Positions 15,227 to 23,743 of a stretch of DNA of 37,962 nt are shown here, one piece after another. The stretch spans positions 1-37,962 of IMG/VR virus record IMGVR_UViG_3300048778_000051. One strand, written 5' to 3'. Position numbers and translations under genes: made by a program. Each line of letters begins with the position of its first letter. Position 1 is the first letter of the stretch. The notes below the pieces were generated by a model. It did no database searches and was not told the DNA's origin. It worked only from the letters and a program-made list of their open reading frames with translations. The stretch comes from a virus.

Positions 15227-17412
15227 TGCCCATGCTACACATGAAGGATTACCTAACGATAAGCAAATCAGACGTTAGGTACCCTAAGAAATCTACAGAT
15301 AGTAAATCACTTTTAGTAAAGACTCGCGCTACTCATGCCGCTTATGTAAACGGGAATTGGAGATTTTACCGCCCGGATAGCGTACAGAAAGCGTGCCATA
15401 CTTGGGTGCCTGACAACATGGCTCGCAAGCCTGTGATTGTAAATCATGTAGAAAATAGTGATGTGTTAGGAAGAGTTATAGAAGCAAAGTACGTAGATGA
15501 ATCCTATTTATGGTCTAGCGACTACCCAACAATAAAAGATTCCTTGTTTTATAAAACAGATGGAAAGAAAGTAGGGTTGTTCGAAAGTGTAGATTGGATA
15601 GTAGATAATCTGGCCCCCATAAAGGGATATACTGGACTAGGTTACATAGAATTAGGTTTAAAGATTAGCAATCCAGAAGCCATAGAAAAGGTATTAAGAG
15701 ACGAGTATCTCACCGTCTCTGTAGGGTTCACAACTGATTCGGCTATTTGTTCTATATGCCACCAAGATTGGGCGGTAGATGATAGGTGTGAACATGCTCC
15801 TGGAGAAAAGTTCGAAGACAAGACTGCATTCTTAATCTGTGGACCAAAGGCTTATGACGAGGTAAGTTTCGTTAATTTTCCAGCAGATCCATTTGCTTCA
15901 GTTATATCCAAAGAAGTATTGCAGGATAATTTAAACAAAATCTTCTTCTTAGGTCAAAACGCTAGTCAGAGGAACTCTAATCTAACATTCTCTGATAGCT
16001 TATTCACAGATGATATTACTCATCACGAGGGAAACATGGATAATTTAGATGTATTGATTAGTGAAGGTAAGTTTGATGACATACTTGTGACTATTAAGTC
16101 AGAAACTCTTGACGCAGAGCAAGCATCGAGTCTGAAAGCTGGCCTACATGAATGGAACCCAGAAACCGATGAGCTAAAGACTAAAAAGCGCAGTTTGGTA
16201 TCTACTTTGAATGCTCAGATCCGCAAAAAGGATCTTAACAAGGCTTCTGATGCAGTAGAAACAGTAGATCCAGAAGTAGTAGCGGCTATCACTGATAATG
16301 CTGATGATACTATTAACGACGACTGTCCTGACGGGGTATGTGGAGTAGGTTGGAATCTAGAAGACCTTACAGACCCAGATGACAAAGCTTTCTTCCAAGA
16401 TGAAGAAGGAATATATGCAGAACTGGAAATAGAGCTAGCTGAAGTAGCCAAAGAGCAAGGGATTAATCTAGAGGATGCAAAGCTTTCAACCACAAAAAGA
16501 AAAGAATTAAAAGGTGGCACTTTCTGCGGACCCAATAGAAGTTTCCCAGTACCTGACTGCGCGCACGTAACAGCGGCTAGAAGACTTATCGGCCGAGCAA
16601 AGGTAAGTGCAGATACTAAAGCAAGAATTCTATCTTGTGTATCAGGAAAAGCAAAAACTCTCAAATGTGCAGTAGGGAGTGAAAAAGATACTATTTCTAG
16701 CGTAAGCGACAAGATAACAGGGTTTGCAGGAGAAAAGTTTAAAGATACAGGAAAGGAAGTATTGGTATTATTCACTTCCTTAGATAAAGCCTATGATAAA
16801 TCAGAGCCAGAATTGAAGAGCGATATGAGAAGCATGCTCTCTGCTATGTCTCAGGATTGGTACGCAGATGACTATGTGTCATATATGTCTAAAGCATTAG
16901 CTGAAAAAGACATGCTTACAATTACCAAACAAGAATTGGGAGATAAGGAAGACACCTTAAATACTTTATCTGATGAAGCAGCTACTATAAAGAAATCTTT
17001 AGACGGACAGAAAGATATTAATAAGAGTCTTCTGGACGTTTATAAGAAATCTCTGGCCACACAGATAGTAGTAGACAAGATTACTAAAGGTCAAGAAGGT
17101 TATGTAGACCTAGACGCAGAAGCCCGTAAAGAAAAAGTACGTAGTTTAGCTAAGAGACATGTTGAGTATTTAAAAGATACTGTGAACGATATTTTAGCAG
17201 AGGCTAAGTTTATAGAGACACCTGAAGATAGTACCCTAGAGGTTGGTCATCAGGTAAGTGATAACGCTTCTATTGGAGCACCAGAATCCACCACGCAAAC
17301 AGCTATGACTGATACTAAGAATGTGGTAGTTGCCCCTGAATACCTATATCGTCAAGAAAGGACGATAGCTCTTCTAACAGATGCTTATGAAAAAGCTAAG
17401 TTGAAAGCTTAA
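15226..17412 (+). CDS. Prohead protease fused to scaffold-like region
   Basis: This is a 728-aa protein. The N-terminal 230 residues match the herpes/HK97-type prohead serine protease: VNHVEN with catalytic His (H74), TVSVGF with catalytic Ser (S165) and the closing EVSFVNFPADP (212-222). A Cys/His insertion, CSIC then CEH (C175, C178, C188, H190), looks like a zinc knuckle. Near residues 430-480 there is a small conserved-looking domain, FCGPNRSFPVPDCAHVTAAR. The rest (about 230-430 and 490-728) is charged and helical, as expected of an internal scaffold that is cleaved during maturation. It precedes the capsid gene, the standard order. The start overlaps the stop of the 58-aa gene. Confidence 0.85.
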   Translation: MPMLHMKDYLTISKSDVRYPKKSTDSKSLLVKTRATHAAYVNGNWRFYRPDSVQKACHTWVPDNMARKPVIVNHVENSDVLGRVIEAKYVDESYLWSSDYPTIKDSLFYKTDGKKVGLFESVDWIVDNLAPIKGYTGLGYIELGLKISNPEAIEKVLRDEYLTVSVGFTTDSAICSICHQDWAVDDRCEHAPGEKFEDKTAFLICGPKAYDEVSFVNFPADPFASVISKEVLQDNLNKIFFLGQNASQRNSNLTFSDSLFTDDITHHEGNMDNLDVLISEGKFDDILVTIKSETLDAEQASSLKAGLHEWNPETDELKTKKRSLVSTLNAQIRKKDLNKASDAVETVDPEVVAAITDNADDTINDDCPDGVCGVGWNLEDLTDPDDKAFFQDEEGIYAELEIELAEVAKEQGINLEDAKLSTTKRKELKGGTFCGPNRSFPVPDCAHVTAARRLIGRAKVSADTKARILSCVSGKAKTLKCAVGSEKDTISSVSDKITGFAGEKFKDTGKEVLVLFTSLDKAYDKSEPELKSDMRSMLSAMSQDWYADDYVSYMSKALAEKDMLTITKQELGDKEDTLNTLSDEAATIKKSLDGQKDINKSLLDVYKKSLATQIVVDKITKGQEGYVDLDAEARKEKVRSLAKRHVEYLKDTVNDILAEAKFIETPEDSTLEVGHQVSDNASIGAPESTTQTAMTDTKNVVVAPEYLYRQERTIALLTDAYEKAKLKA

Positions 17413-17426
17413 TAACGGAGACTTAA

Positions 17427-18641
17427 ATGGCAGGTTTTGATCTTAACAATAATTTTACTGGTAATGTATTCGGTCGTGATCGTATGGGTCACGTCGTTCC
17501 AGATCTGGAATTCACAGAGACTCTACGTCCCTATCTAAGTATTCCCTATCCGGCACCTTACCTTCCTACGAAACGTCAGGATCAGGCACACCCTGTTCTG
17601 GCTTCGGTCGTACTGACTTCTCAGGAAGCAGTTGGGCTGGACTCAAACGGCGCTATCGTTCCTGCGGGTTTATTCTGCGGATCCCAATCAACAAAGAGCG
17701 GCGGCGGCCTGTACTGCGCACTGAAGTATAGCTCTCCTGATGTTGGGTTTGCTTACAATGCTATTACTGGTAATACAGTAGCGGCCCCAGGTGAAGTAGC
17801 AGTACTAGCTTGTCCTTCAGATGCTACAGCTGGTTCAGGTGGTGTTGGTGGTGATGTAGTTACATTCCCAGATGGGACTACTTATAGTGTAACTTCTAAT
17901 GACATTACAGCTGCAAAGGCATGTACTCTGTTCCCACAGGGCGTTGTGCGTCCAATCGGTGTTACTATCCGACAGGTATTCCAGTACATTGGTGGAGTAA
18001 ATGTAATTAGCAACTCGGGTGGAATCAAGTTCACTTTGGATGGCGTAACTCCTCTGAAGTACAAAGTACTCAACTACATGCATGAGATGGGAACTGCTGT
18101 TTCGACAGAAATGGTACTCCGTCTGCCTTGGATCGGAGTTGCTGAGAATACCTTGCAGTCTTTGGCTACTACAGACGGTCTTACCCAGTACACCCAGTCA
18201 AACTATGGTCGTTCGTTTACTCACTTTATTGGAGAAGCAGCCCTAACCGGCGCAAGTCCAGTGGGAAGTGGTGCGACAGCAATTGCTCCTGGAGCAAGAG
18301 TTGTAGCAGCTCGTGGTTTCTCTGCTGGTAACTTTGCAGTTTACGATTCGGCCGTAAACGATCCAACAGAAGTCGTAGGAATAATTCTCGGCGTACAAAA
18401 TACATATCCAATTCAGGATTATGTAAACCGTGTACGTACTCTGTATAACCCAAATAGACTGGTAGGACCCATCAAGGATCCAAATCCGGCCAGCTTAATG
18501 ATGGGTGGTTCTGCAACTAGTGGTATTGATTTCATAATCAACCTCACTACTGATGCCATCTTCAACACAGCTTATTTGGCTGGTACTACACTTCGTCCAG
18601 AATACAGCACGTTTATATCGGTGGCATTCCGCAGCTTCTAA
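17427..18641 (+). CDS. Highly expressed capsid-associated protein (decoration or minor capsid candidate)
   Basis: This 404-aa protein lies between the protease-scaffold and the major capsid gene. It is rich in Gly, Val, Thr and beta-strand-like segments, with a Gly-rich loop (GSGGVGGD, about residue 137) and no cysteine motif or membrane helix. Its codons shift toward CGT, CTG and GGC compared with the AGA/ATA-rich genes around it, and a strong hairpin follows it, both suggesting abundant product. A decoration or minor capsid protein is the best inference; a second capsid-fold protein is an alternative. ACGGAGAC gives a good ribosome site 8-10 nt before the ATG. Confidence 0.6.
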   Translation: MAGFDLNNNFTGNVFGRDRMGHVVPDLEFTETLRPYLSIPYPAPYLPTKRQDQAHPVLASVVLTSQEAVGLDSNGAIVPAGLFCGSQSTKSGGGLYCALKYSSPDVGFAYNAITGNTVAAPGEVAVLACPSDATAGSGGVGGDVVTFPDGTTYSVTSNDITAAKACTLFPQGVVRPIGVTIRQVFQYIGGVNVISNSGGIKFTLDGVTPLKYKVLNYMHEMGTAVSTEMVLRLPWIGVAENTLQSLATTDGLTQYTQSNYGRSFTHFIGEAALTGASPVGSGATAIAPGARVVAARGFSAGNFAVYDSAVNDPTEVVGIILGVQNTYPIQDYVNRVRTLYNPNRLVGPIKDPNPASLMMGGSATSGIDFIINLTTDAIFNTAYLAGTTLRPEYSTFISVAFRSF

Positions 18642-18651
18642 TTGATTCTAA

Positions 18652-18684
18652 AGGACTTAGCAGGGATCAAACCTGCTAAGTCCT
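18652..18684 (+). terminator. Strong hairpin after capsid-associated gene
   Basis: GGACTTAGCAGG (18653-18664) pairs perfectly with CCTGCTAAGTCC (18672-18683) around a 7-nt loop, and one more A-T pair extends the stem to 13 bp. No T-run follows, so it may be a weak terminator, a factor-assisted one, or an mRNA-protecting/processing hairpin rather than a classical intrinsic terminator. Confidence 0.65.
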
Positions 18685-18712
18685 AAATCTTAAGACAAGA
18701 GAAGTCCTAGTA

Positions 18713-18940
18713 ATGACTCAGACACAAACTAAACATCAGACTTTTATAGTCAATGGCAAAGCAACAATTACTCCATCAGGACTTAGGTGTCAAGGTCCAA
18801 GAGTAAAGCAGCCTGAGTTATCTTGTAATAAATTGATAGTTAAAAAGAATTCGTTAGGCCAAATAGCTGGTTCATTAAAATGTGAGCGCTGTGGGCAACT
18901 AATAGAAGTAACAATAGAGTTTATACCAGCAACAAAGTAA
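18713..18940 (+). CDS. Small zinc-ribbon-type protein, 75 aa
   Basis: This 75-aa protein has cysteines at RCQG (about 26), SCNK (38) and KCERCG (58, 61), a four-Cys pattern that fits a small zinc ribbon (outline resembles Com-type proteins of other phages, but identity cannot be judged). It lies between two highly expressed head genes and behind a strong hairpin, so it may be made at a different level. The start ATG follows GAGAAG about 11 nt upstream. It may bind nucleic acid or regulate the capsid gene downstream; function unproven. Confidence 0.65.
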   Translation: MTQTQTKHQTFIVNGKATITPSGLRCQGPRVKQPELSCNKLIVKKNSLGQIAGSLKCERCGQLIEVTIEFIPATK

Positions 18941-19025
18941 TAAAAAGTAGTAAAGTAATAAATATTATAAAGATCCAGCATCAGTAATAAGAGGATCCTT
19001 AAACGCCCTAGGAGGGCACGTAATC
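18941..19025 (+). promoter_or_regulatory. Leader of the major capsid gene with RBS hairpin
   Basis: This 85-bp AT-rich gap precedes the capsid start. At 19005-19017 GCCCT-AGG-AGGGC forms a tight 5-bp hairpin, and the AGGAGG ribosome-binding sequence (19010-19015) is partly inside it, 10 nt before the ATG at 19026. Pairing of the ribosome site could modulate capsid translation. An AT-rich TATTAT-type sequence near 18964 might be a -10 element, but no convincing -35 box was found. Confidence 0.45.
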
Positions 19026-20351
19026 ATGCCAACAACAATGCAAATGACGGATTCGGAAATCGCCAGTTATCGGCGCTTCGATAGTATTATCCGTGCAAAT
19101 GGTTTCGACCCAGAGGTAAAAAAGCACATTACCATCAAGGACGCTCTTGAGATCCAGAATGCTGCCTTTATGATCCCCAGGGTTATGACACAAGTAATCC
19201 AGGAAGGAATCGAGCCTCTGCTTATCGGCACCAATCTATTGCAGAAGATTGATTACGTCCCTGGTATGCAGACTGTCTTCCCGTTTGTGGAACCCTTAAT
19301 CGCTGCCGAGGTTGGAGACGGAATGGGTCTGCCTATTCGTTCTATCAACGTTGGCGGAGCCGCAACTTATGGTATGAATGTTAAGCGTCATGGTTTGATG
19401 CTTAAGATTGACAATAAGTTCATCGAAGAGTCGGCTTATCCATGGCTAAACATGTGGCTACGTATGGCCGGTAATGCTCTGGCTCGTCACAAAGAAGAGT
19501 ATATCTTCAATTTCATTACTAACCTAGGACAAGTTGTCTTTGACAACTCTACTACGGGAAGAGCATATAACTCTACCGAGCAGCCCTCTAAAGGTATTAC
19601 CACTGGTCGTAACGTTCTAGGACAATTCAATGGTTCTATGACTGTAGACGATGTGTTCGATATGTACGCCCAGCTTTTGATGGACGGCTACATTCCTGAC
19701 ACAATGCTTGTACATCCTATGGCGTGGCTGATGTGGGTTAAAGATCCTGTCCTCCGAGAGTTTGCGATGCAGGCTGGTGGTGGGTCGTTCTTCGCTAACT
19801 TCACAGGCAACGCTGCTGTTCTTGGTAATCCTTTCTGGAATAACCAGGGATTAGGGCTTAGCCAAGGTCAGTCTGGTACTTATGTTAACGGAGTTCTACA
19901 ACCTTCTAGTGAAAACGGTAACGTTGGTGGACTGCCACAAAGACAGACCTCTGCTCCCGTACTGCCTAACTACCTAGGACTTCCTTTCAAGATCCTTGTA
20001 TCTCCCTTCATGAGCTTTGACCCAATTAATAGACTTTGTAACATAATTATGTTCAACTCTAGTAACTTGGGCGCACTAATCGTTAAGGAAGATGCACACG
20101 TAAAGAACTTCGAAGACCTGCGCTACCAGATTATGGAGCTTGGAATCGAAGAGTCTTATGGATTCGGCATTCTGAATGAAGGATTGGCAATCGGCGTAGC
20201 AAAGAATATTGCAATTCGTCCGAACGAGTTCATTACACCTACCCGCAGCTACATGAACATCAATGAAGCTGGTTCTCTATACCAGACACTGGATGGAGTA
20301 CAGAACTTTGGTTCCAGTACTGTGGCCCCAGCCAATCCTCTGGCTGTATAA
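19026..20351 (+). CDS. Major capsid protein (HK97-like fold)
   Basis: This 441-aa protein forms the icosahedral shell. It follows the protease-scaffold gene and has the size and composition of HK97-fold capsid proteins: an N-terminal helical region, a long central part rich in aromatic and hydrophobic residues (FIEESAYPWLNMWLRMAGNA), a segment TMLVHPMAWLMWVKDPV typical of capsid A-domain loops, and a beta-rich C-terminus. Codon use is shifted to CGT, CTG and GGT/GGC, as expected for the most abundant protein. The ribosome site is a strong AGGAGG, and an intrinsic terminator follows, so it seems to be expressed as a separate high-level unit. Confidence 0.85.
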   Translation: MPTTMQMTDSEIASYRRFDSIIRANGFDPEVKKHITIKDALEIQNAAFMIPRVMTQVIQEGIEPLLIGTNLLQKIDYVPGMQTVFPFVEPLIAAEVGDGMGLPIRSINVGGAATYGMNVKRHGLMLKIDNKFIEESAYPWLNMWLRMAGNALARHKEEYIFNFITNLGQVVFDNSTTGRAYNSTEQPSKGITTGRNVLGQFNGSMTVDDVFDMYAQLLMDGYIPDTMLVHPMAWLMWVKDPVLREFAMQAGGGSFFANFTGNAAVLGNPFWNNQGLGLSQGQSGTYVNGVLQPSSENGNVGGLPQRQTSAPVLPNYLGLPFKILVSPFMSFDPINRLCNIIMFNSSNLGALIVKEDAHVKNFEDLRYQIMELGIEESYGFGILNEGLAIGVAKNIAIRPNEFITPTRSYMNINEAGSLYQTLDGVQNFGSSTVAPANPLAV

Positions 20352-20379
20352 ACTAAAACTTAAAGTTGCATACTACCTT

Positions 20380-20424
20380 AAAGGCGGGGACGGCTACCAT
20401 ATCGTCTTCGCCTTTAGTATTTTT
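20380..20424 (+). terminator. Intrinsic terminator after major capsid gene
   Basis: AAAGGCG (20380-20386) pairs with CGCCTTT (20409-20415); an inner ACG/CGT pairing continues the stem, and TTTTT follows at 20420-20424. This is the classical form of a Rho-independent terminator and lies 29 bp after the capsid stop. Confidence 0.75.
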
Positions 20425-20452
20425 AAAAGAGACCCATAAGAGGTAATAATAA

Positions 20453-20947
20453 ATGGCAAAAGCAACCTACGAAAATTACGGATTAGTAGGAAGACTCCTT
20501 TCACTGAATACTCGTACAACCAAAGTATTTACATGTGGGGGATTTTCGGTAAACTATAATAGACCTATCGCTATGGTGACTTCGGAAAGTCAACAGGCCT
20601 CTATAAAAAGAGCCATGGCAGAAGGGAAATTAATAGACGTAACAGATCAGAATACCAACGGACTTAATTTAGGGGGCGCTAATCAATCGAAACCAAAGTT
20701 CTCGGATACTGGTGAGACTGCATTTATAACAGTAGACAAGAATGGTGGTATGATGATAGCCATACCAAAAGATAAGGCTGAACAAAACGAATTTGAAGAT
20801 ATGATAGCTAAGAGTGGAGTATTAATATTGGATACAGCTAAACTTTCTGATAAACCAAGTCCACTACTTGCTAATAGAGTTACTGCAGCAGGGTCCGATA
20901 TATTGCTGAACGAGTTGGCGAATAAACTAGAAAGCTTGAAGAGGTAA
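20453..20947 (+). CDS. Hypothetical head-region protein, 164 aa
   Basis: This is a 164-aa protein of unknown function that starts the gene run after the capsid terminator. It has an N-terminal strand-rich part (KVFTCGGFSVNYNRPIAMV) and a long C-terminal charged helical part ending LANKLESLKR. AGAGGTAAT is the ribosome site. A head-completion or capsid-vertex role is plausible from position; no motif supports it. Confidence 0.6.
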   Translation: MAKATYENYGLVGRLLSLNTRTTKVFTCGGFSVNYNRPIAMVTSESQQASIKRAMAEGKLIDVTDQNTNGLNLGGANQSKPKFSDTGETAFITVDKNGGMMIAIPKDKAEQNEFEDMIAKSGVLILDTAKLSDKPSPLLANRVTAAGSDILLNELANKLESLKR

Positions 20948-20948
20948 C

Positions 20949-21662
20949 ATGGCAGTTCCTACAATAACATCAGTATCTCCGGACGTGTCTTCTACCGGGG
21001 TTATATTAGGTACTCCTGTAGTAGTTACTTTTAGTGAGTTAATGAATCACTCTAGTATTAATCAATCCAACTTTGCTTTAATATCTCCTGTTGGAACAAT
21101 GATTATAACTCCTACAGAGGAGATAGCACAAAATCCTTCTCCAATTTCCGGCAAAAAGAATGTACTTGGAAAGTTTAGTTTTAAAGATACTACTGGAGTA
21201 ACAGTAGTAACTTTTAGTCCAAAAGAAGTCTTAGTTCCCAATACTACATATACTGTAATAATTATAGGGGCAAGCGCACATTTAGTATCAAATCCAGTAC
21301 TGGCGGCGGACAATACTCCTTTAGCTACTAATTACACATGGACTTTTACTACAGGAACATTAAACTTAGCCACTCCTCCTCAAACATCTCCTTTAGTACC
21401 AACAAATACAGCATTAGATTTAAGAAGCGTAGCGATAATCCCTAGAATGTTTCCTAATCCTAATGGGTCTGATTTAACTCAAACAATACGGTTAGTTTTT
21501 CCAGATAACATAGATACTGAATCATTTAACATGGAAGACCTACTATTGAGTGTAAGTTCTATATTAGGAGATCCCTCAGTAACTATACCCACTGGGTTAA
21601 CGACTAGTGCAACTGTAGCAACTGACACAATTACAATAACAATCTCTGGGTGGCCGGCATAA
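20949..21662 (+). CDS. Ig-like domain protein (Big_5 type), 237 aa
   Basis: The first 130 residues resemble the bacterial Ig-like/SbsA-type (Big_5) domain: PTITSVSPD start, VVVTFSELMNHSSINQSNF, VTFSPKEVLVPNTTYTVII and the closing YTWTFTTG. A second, shorter repeat-like half follows (IIPRMFPNP ... IRLVFPDNIDTESF ... ITITISGW). Such domains on phage particles are thought to bind carbohydrate or stabilise the surface. There is no signal peptide or anchor, so a virion-surface role is inferred. It begins 1 bp after the upstream stop and ends 1 bp before the lysozyme gene. Confidence 0.75.
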   Translation: MAVPTITSVSPDVSSTGVILGTPVVVTFSELMNHSSINQSNFALISPVGTMIITPTEEIAQNPSPISGKKNVLGKFSFKDTTGVTVVTFSPKEVLVPNTTYTVIIIGASAHLVSNPVLAADNTPLATNYTWTFTTGTLNLATPPQTSPLVPTNTALDLRSVAIIPRMFPNPNGSDLTQTIRLVFPDNIDTESFNMEDLLLSVSSILGDPSVTIPTGLTTSATVATDTITITISGWPA

Positions 21663-21663
21663 A

Positions 21664-22158
21664 ATGTCAATTACAATAGATAATAAATTAAGAGCATTCC
21701 TCGATTTGATTGCTTTTTCAGAGGGCACAAGTACTAGTCCTATTACCAAGAATAATGGCTATGATGTAATTGTCTCAGGAATACATGGGCCTTCTATTTT
21801 CACCAATTATAGTGATCACCCATTTGCCCACGGAGGAGCTGTAACTGTTCGTACTAACCCATTGCTTGTTTCTACAGCCTCTGGGCGTTATCAGGTTCTC
21901 GCTCACTATTTCGAAGTATACAAGACTCAGCTACACTTACCGGACTTTTCCCCCGCATCACAGGATGCAGTCGCTATAGAACAAATATCAGAGTGCAATT
22001 CCATACATTTAATTGAGCAGGGAAATGTTTCATCAGCTCTTATGGCTTGCTCTCGTATATGGGCCAGTTTTCCAGGTGATGATTATAATCAACCTGGTGG
22101 GAAGTCTTTAGAAACTTTAGTTTCACAGTATCAAATTTTTATCGGAAAGGATAGTTAA
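21664..22158 (+). CDS. Lambda-R-type lysozyme (GH104 lytic transglycosylase)
   Basis: This 164-aa protein follows phage lambda endolysin R closely in motif order: an N-terminal helix with AFSEGT (catalytic Glu at E20), NGYDVIV, TNYSDHPF, TASGRYQ, a central FSPASQDAVAIEQI and a RIWASFPGDDY near the end. It cleaves the peptidoglycan glycan chain between MurNAc and GlcNAc. There is no signal peptide, so release to the wall would need a holin or, if it is a virion enzyme, the tail. It lies just upstream of a small membrane protein. Placing a lysis-type gene between capsid and neck genes is unusual and may mean a structural lysozyme. Confidence 0.9.
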   Translation: MSITIDNKLRAFLDLIAFSEGTSTSPITKNNGYDVIVSGIHGPSIFTNYSDHPFAHGGAVTVRTNPLLVSTASGRYQVLAHYFEVYKTQLHLPDFSPASQDAVAIEQISECNSIHLIEQGNVSSALMACSRIWASFPGDDYNQPGGKSLETLVSQYQIFIGKDS

Positions 22159-22160
22159 CT

Positions 22161-22412
22161 ATGCTTAATATTAAATTTCCTAGTATAGCTTCTCCTCAAG
22201 GAACAATAGTACTTATTGCAGTTTTAGAATTTGTATTCTTGGGAGCAATGATTTATGTATTTCAATCTAGCCACGGAAGCCCAGAGCTACGAGACGTGCT
22301 CAAGGGTGGATTCATTGGTTGGAATACTGCACTAGCACTGGCTCTAAACTCTGGATCCCCTAAGGAACCAAAAGATAAAACTGATCCTCCAGTTGATCCA
22401 ACAGTTAAATAA
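22161..22412 (+). CDS. Small membrane protein, possible holin
   Basis: This 83-aa protein has a strong hydrophobic helix at about residues 14-35 (GTIVLIAVLEFVFLGAMIYV) and a second weaker one near 49-63 (GGFIGWNTALALALNSG), followed by a charged Pro/Lys/Asp-rich tail. Small size, helices and position 2 bp after the lysozyme gene fit a holin that releases the endolysin. This is an inference from context, since holins have no universal motif. Confidence 0.55.
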   Translation: MLNIKFPSIASPQGTIVLIAVLEFVFLGAMIYVFQSSHGSPELRDVLKGGFIGWNTALALALNSGSPKEPKDKTDPPVDPTVK

Positions 22413-22430
22413 AAGAAAGGTAGAATAATA

Positions 22431-23087
22431 ATGTCAGTATATCCTGGGGATTCATACAACTTCATTTTATCTCTTACTCATACGGATGGTACAACCCCAT
22501 CTGTTGGTACGATTCCAACTATTCAAATAGTTAATGCGACTACTGGGTCCTCTGTACTAGGGACCCCAGCAACAATGACTCTAGTTGCAGGAAGTGTACT
22601 AGTATATACCTATACTTGGGTTACTTCCTCGGCCCAGGCATATGGGGATTACTTTGCAGTAGTATCATATGTAGCTGATACAATTGTAGTTACAGGTAGA
22701 TACTTAGATCGCATAAGATTAGGAGATACCTATATATCAGGACAAGTAGCTTTGAATTCAACAGTAGCTAAAGATATTACGGTAGCAAAAGATTCTACAG
22801 TAGCACACTTAACAGACTTGGCCACAATTAACCCAAATAATTCTTCTGTAGTTTTATCTATTCAAGCAAAAACTAATAACTTACCAGTAGATCCAGTATC
22901 CACTTCTCTAATAACTGTATTACAAGGACTTATAACTGACATACATGATTGCAATCTAGGAGCTATAGTTATAGACAGAACGCAGAATCCAAGAGTAATG
23001 ACGATTAGAAGAGTAGCAGATGGCAGTACTTTAGCTACTTTCCAACTTTCGGAGACATCTACAACAACGACTAAAATCCCTTCGTAA
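22431..23087 (+). CDS. Putative fibre- or baseplate-type beta protein, 218 aa
   Basis: This 218-aa protein has an N-terminal beta-sandwich-like half (YNFILSLTH, IQIVNATTG, SVLVYTYTWVTSSAQAYGDY). It is followed by a short AxxVAKDxTVAKDSTVAHL repeat-like segment (about residues 105-130), typical of stalks in phage fibre and baseplate proteins, and a C-terminal strand region with a Ser/Thr-rich end. No enzymatic residues are recognised. AAAGGTAG precedes the ATG. A virion surface component is likely; exact role unknown. Confidence 0.55.
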   Translation: MSVYPGDSYNFILSLTHTDGTTPSVGTIPTIQIVNATTGSSVLGTPATMTLVAGSVLVYTYTWVTSSAQAYGDYFAVVSYVADTIVVTGRYLDRIRLGDTYISGQVALNSTVAKDITVAKDSTVAHLTDLATINPNNSSVVLSIQAKTNNLPVDPVSTSLITVLQGLITDIHDCNLGAIVIDRTQNPRVMTIRRVADGSTLATFQLSETSTTTTKIPS

Positions 23088-23108
23088 TAGAGTTAAAGGA
23101 TTAATAAT

Positions 23109-23528
23109 ATGATTGCCGGCCTAAGTTCTGACATAATTACCTCTATGTCTAAAGATGGAGTAGCTACTACTGCCGCTCTAGTATGTATGGGCCTATACGT
23201 TAGACAGTTTATAAGAGAGCGCGCGCAGGATAAAGTAGGTCCTGCCCAAACAAGGTTAGAAGATCAACAGTATAGTGCTATTATAGCCTCATTGAACGAA
23301 ATAAAAGAAAATCAAAAGACTATAGTCGATCGTCTCGGAGCATTAATGTCTAGCGAAGCAATTTCATCAAGTATGAAAGAAAATCTAGCCGAAGATTCTC
23401 GTGAGATTAAAAATATAGGTAACACATTGCTACAGGATTTGAGAGCACTGTCTGCGAACCAGCTTAATTTAATGACTGGGTTTCAGAGAGTCATTGAACA
23501 GCTTATTGATGCTTTAAAACATAACTAG
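23109..23528 (+). CDS. Membrane-anchored coiled-coil protein, 139 aa
   Basis: An N-terminal hydrophobic segment (about residues 17-36, with ATTAALVCMGLYV) is followed by a basic RQFIRERAQDK and a long charged region with heptad-like spacing, probably a coiled coil to the C-terminus. The layout resembles small phage holin-like or spanin-like proteins, and it lies two genes after the putative holin. The functional call is uncertain. The ribosome site AAAGGATTAA is clear. Confidence 0.55.
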   Translation: MIAGLSSDIITSMSKDGVATTAALVCMGLYVRQFIRERAQDKVGPAQTRLEDQQYSAIIASLNEIKENQKTIVDRLGALMSSEAISSSMKENLAEDSREIKNIGNTLLQDLRALSANQLNLMTGFQRVIEQLIDALKHN

Positions 23529-23542
23529 CATAAAGAGGCAGA

Positions 23543-23743
23543 ATGCACTCCAGAGCATATGAATTAGAAGAAGTCCCAGAAGATCTCATGTCCAGTCTTG
23601 TGATTAAAGAAAAGGCATTTTCAGAAAAGATAGAGGAGCTTTCCATACTCTGCCAAGAAATAGGACAAATAAATAAAGTTGAGCTTAGGTCAACCCTAGC
23701 TAATGGGTTGAGTAATGTATTAGCATCTAACATGGTGATCTAA
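23543..23743 (+). CDS. Hypothetical 66-aa protein
   Basis: This 66-aa, Glu- and Leu-rich, all-helical protein is of unknown function. AGAGGCAG before the ATG and the TAATG overlap with the next gene support it as real. An opposite-strand frame over the same stretch is judged a shadow. It may be a small neck or regulatory protein. Confidence 0.6.
   Translation: MHSRAYELEEVPEDLMSSLVIKEKAFSEKIEELSILCQEIGQINKVELRSTLANGLSNVLASNMVI

Noticed and set aside
16215-16775. 186-aa open frame on the minus strand
   Set aside because: It lies wholly inside the protease-scaffold gene, which has clear protease motifs, and has Ser/Ala-rich low-information sequence typical of an antisense shadow.
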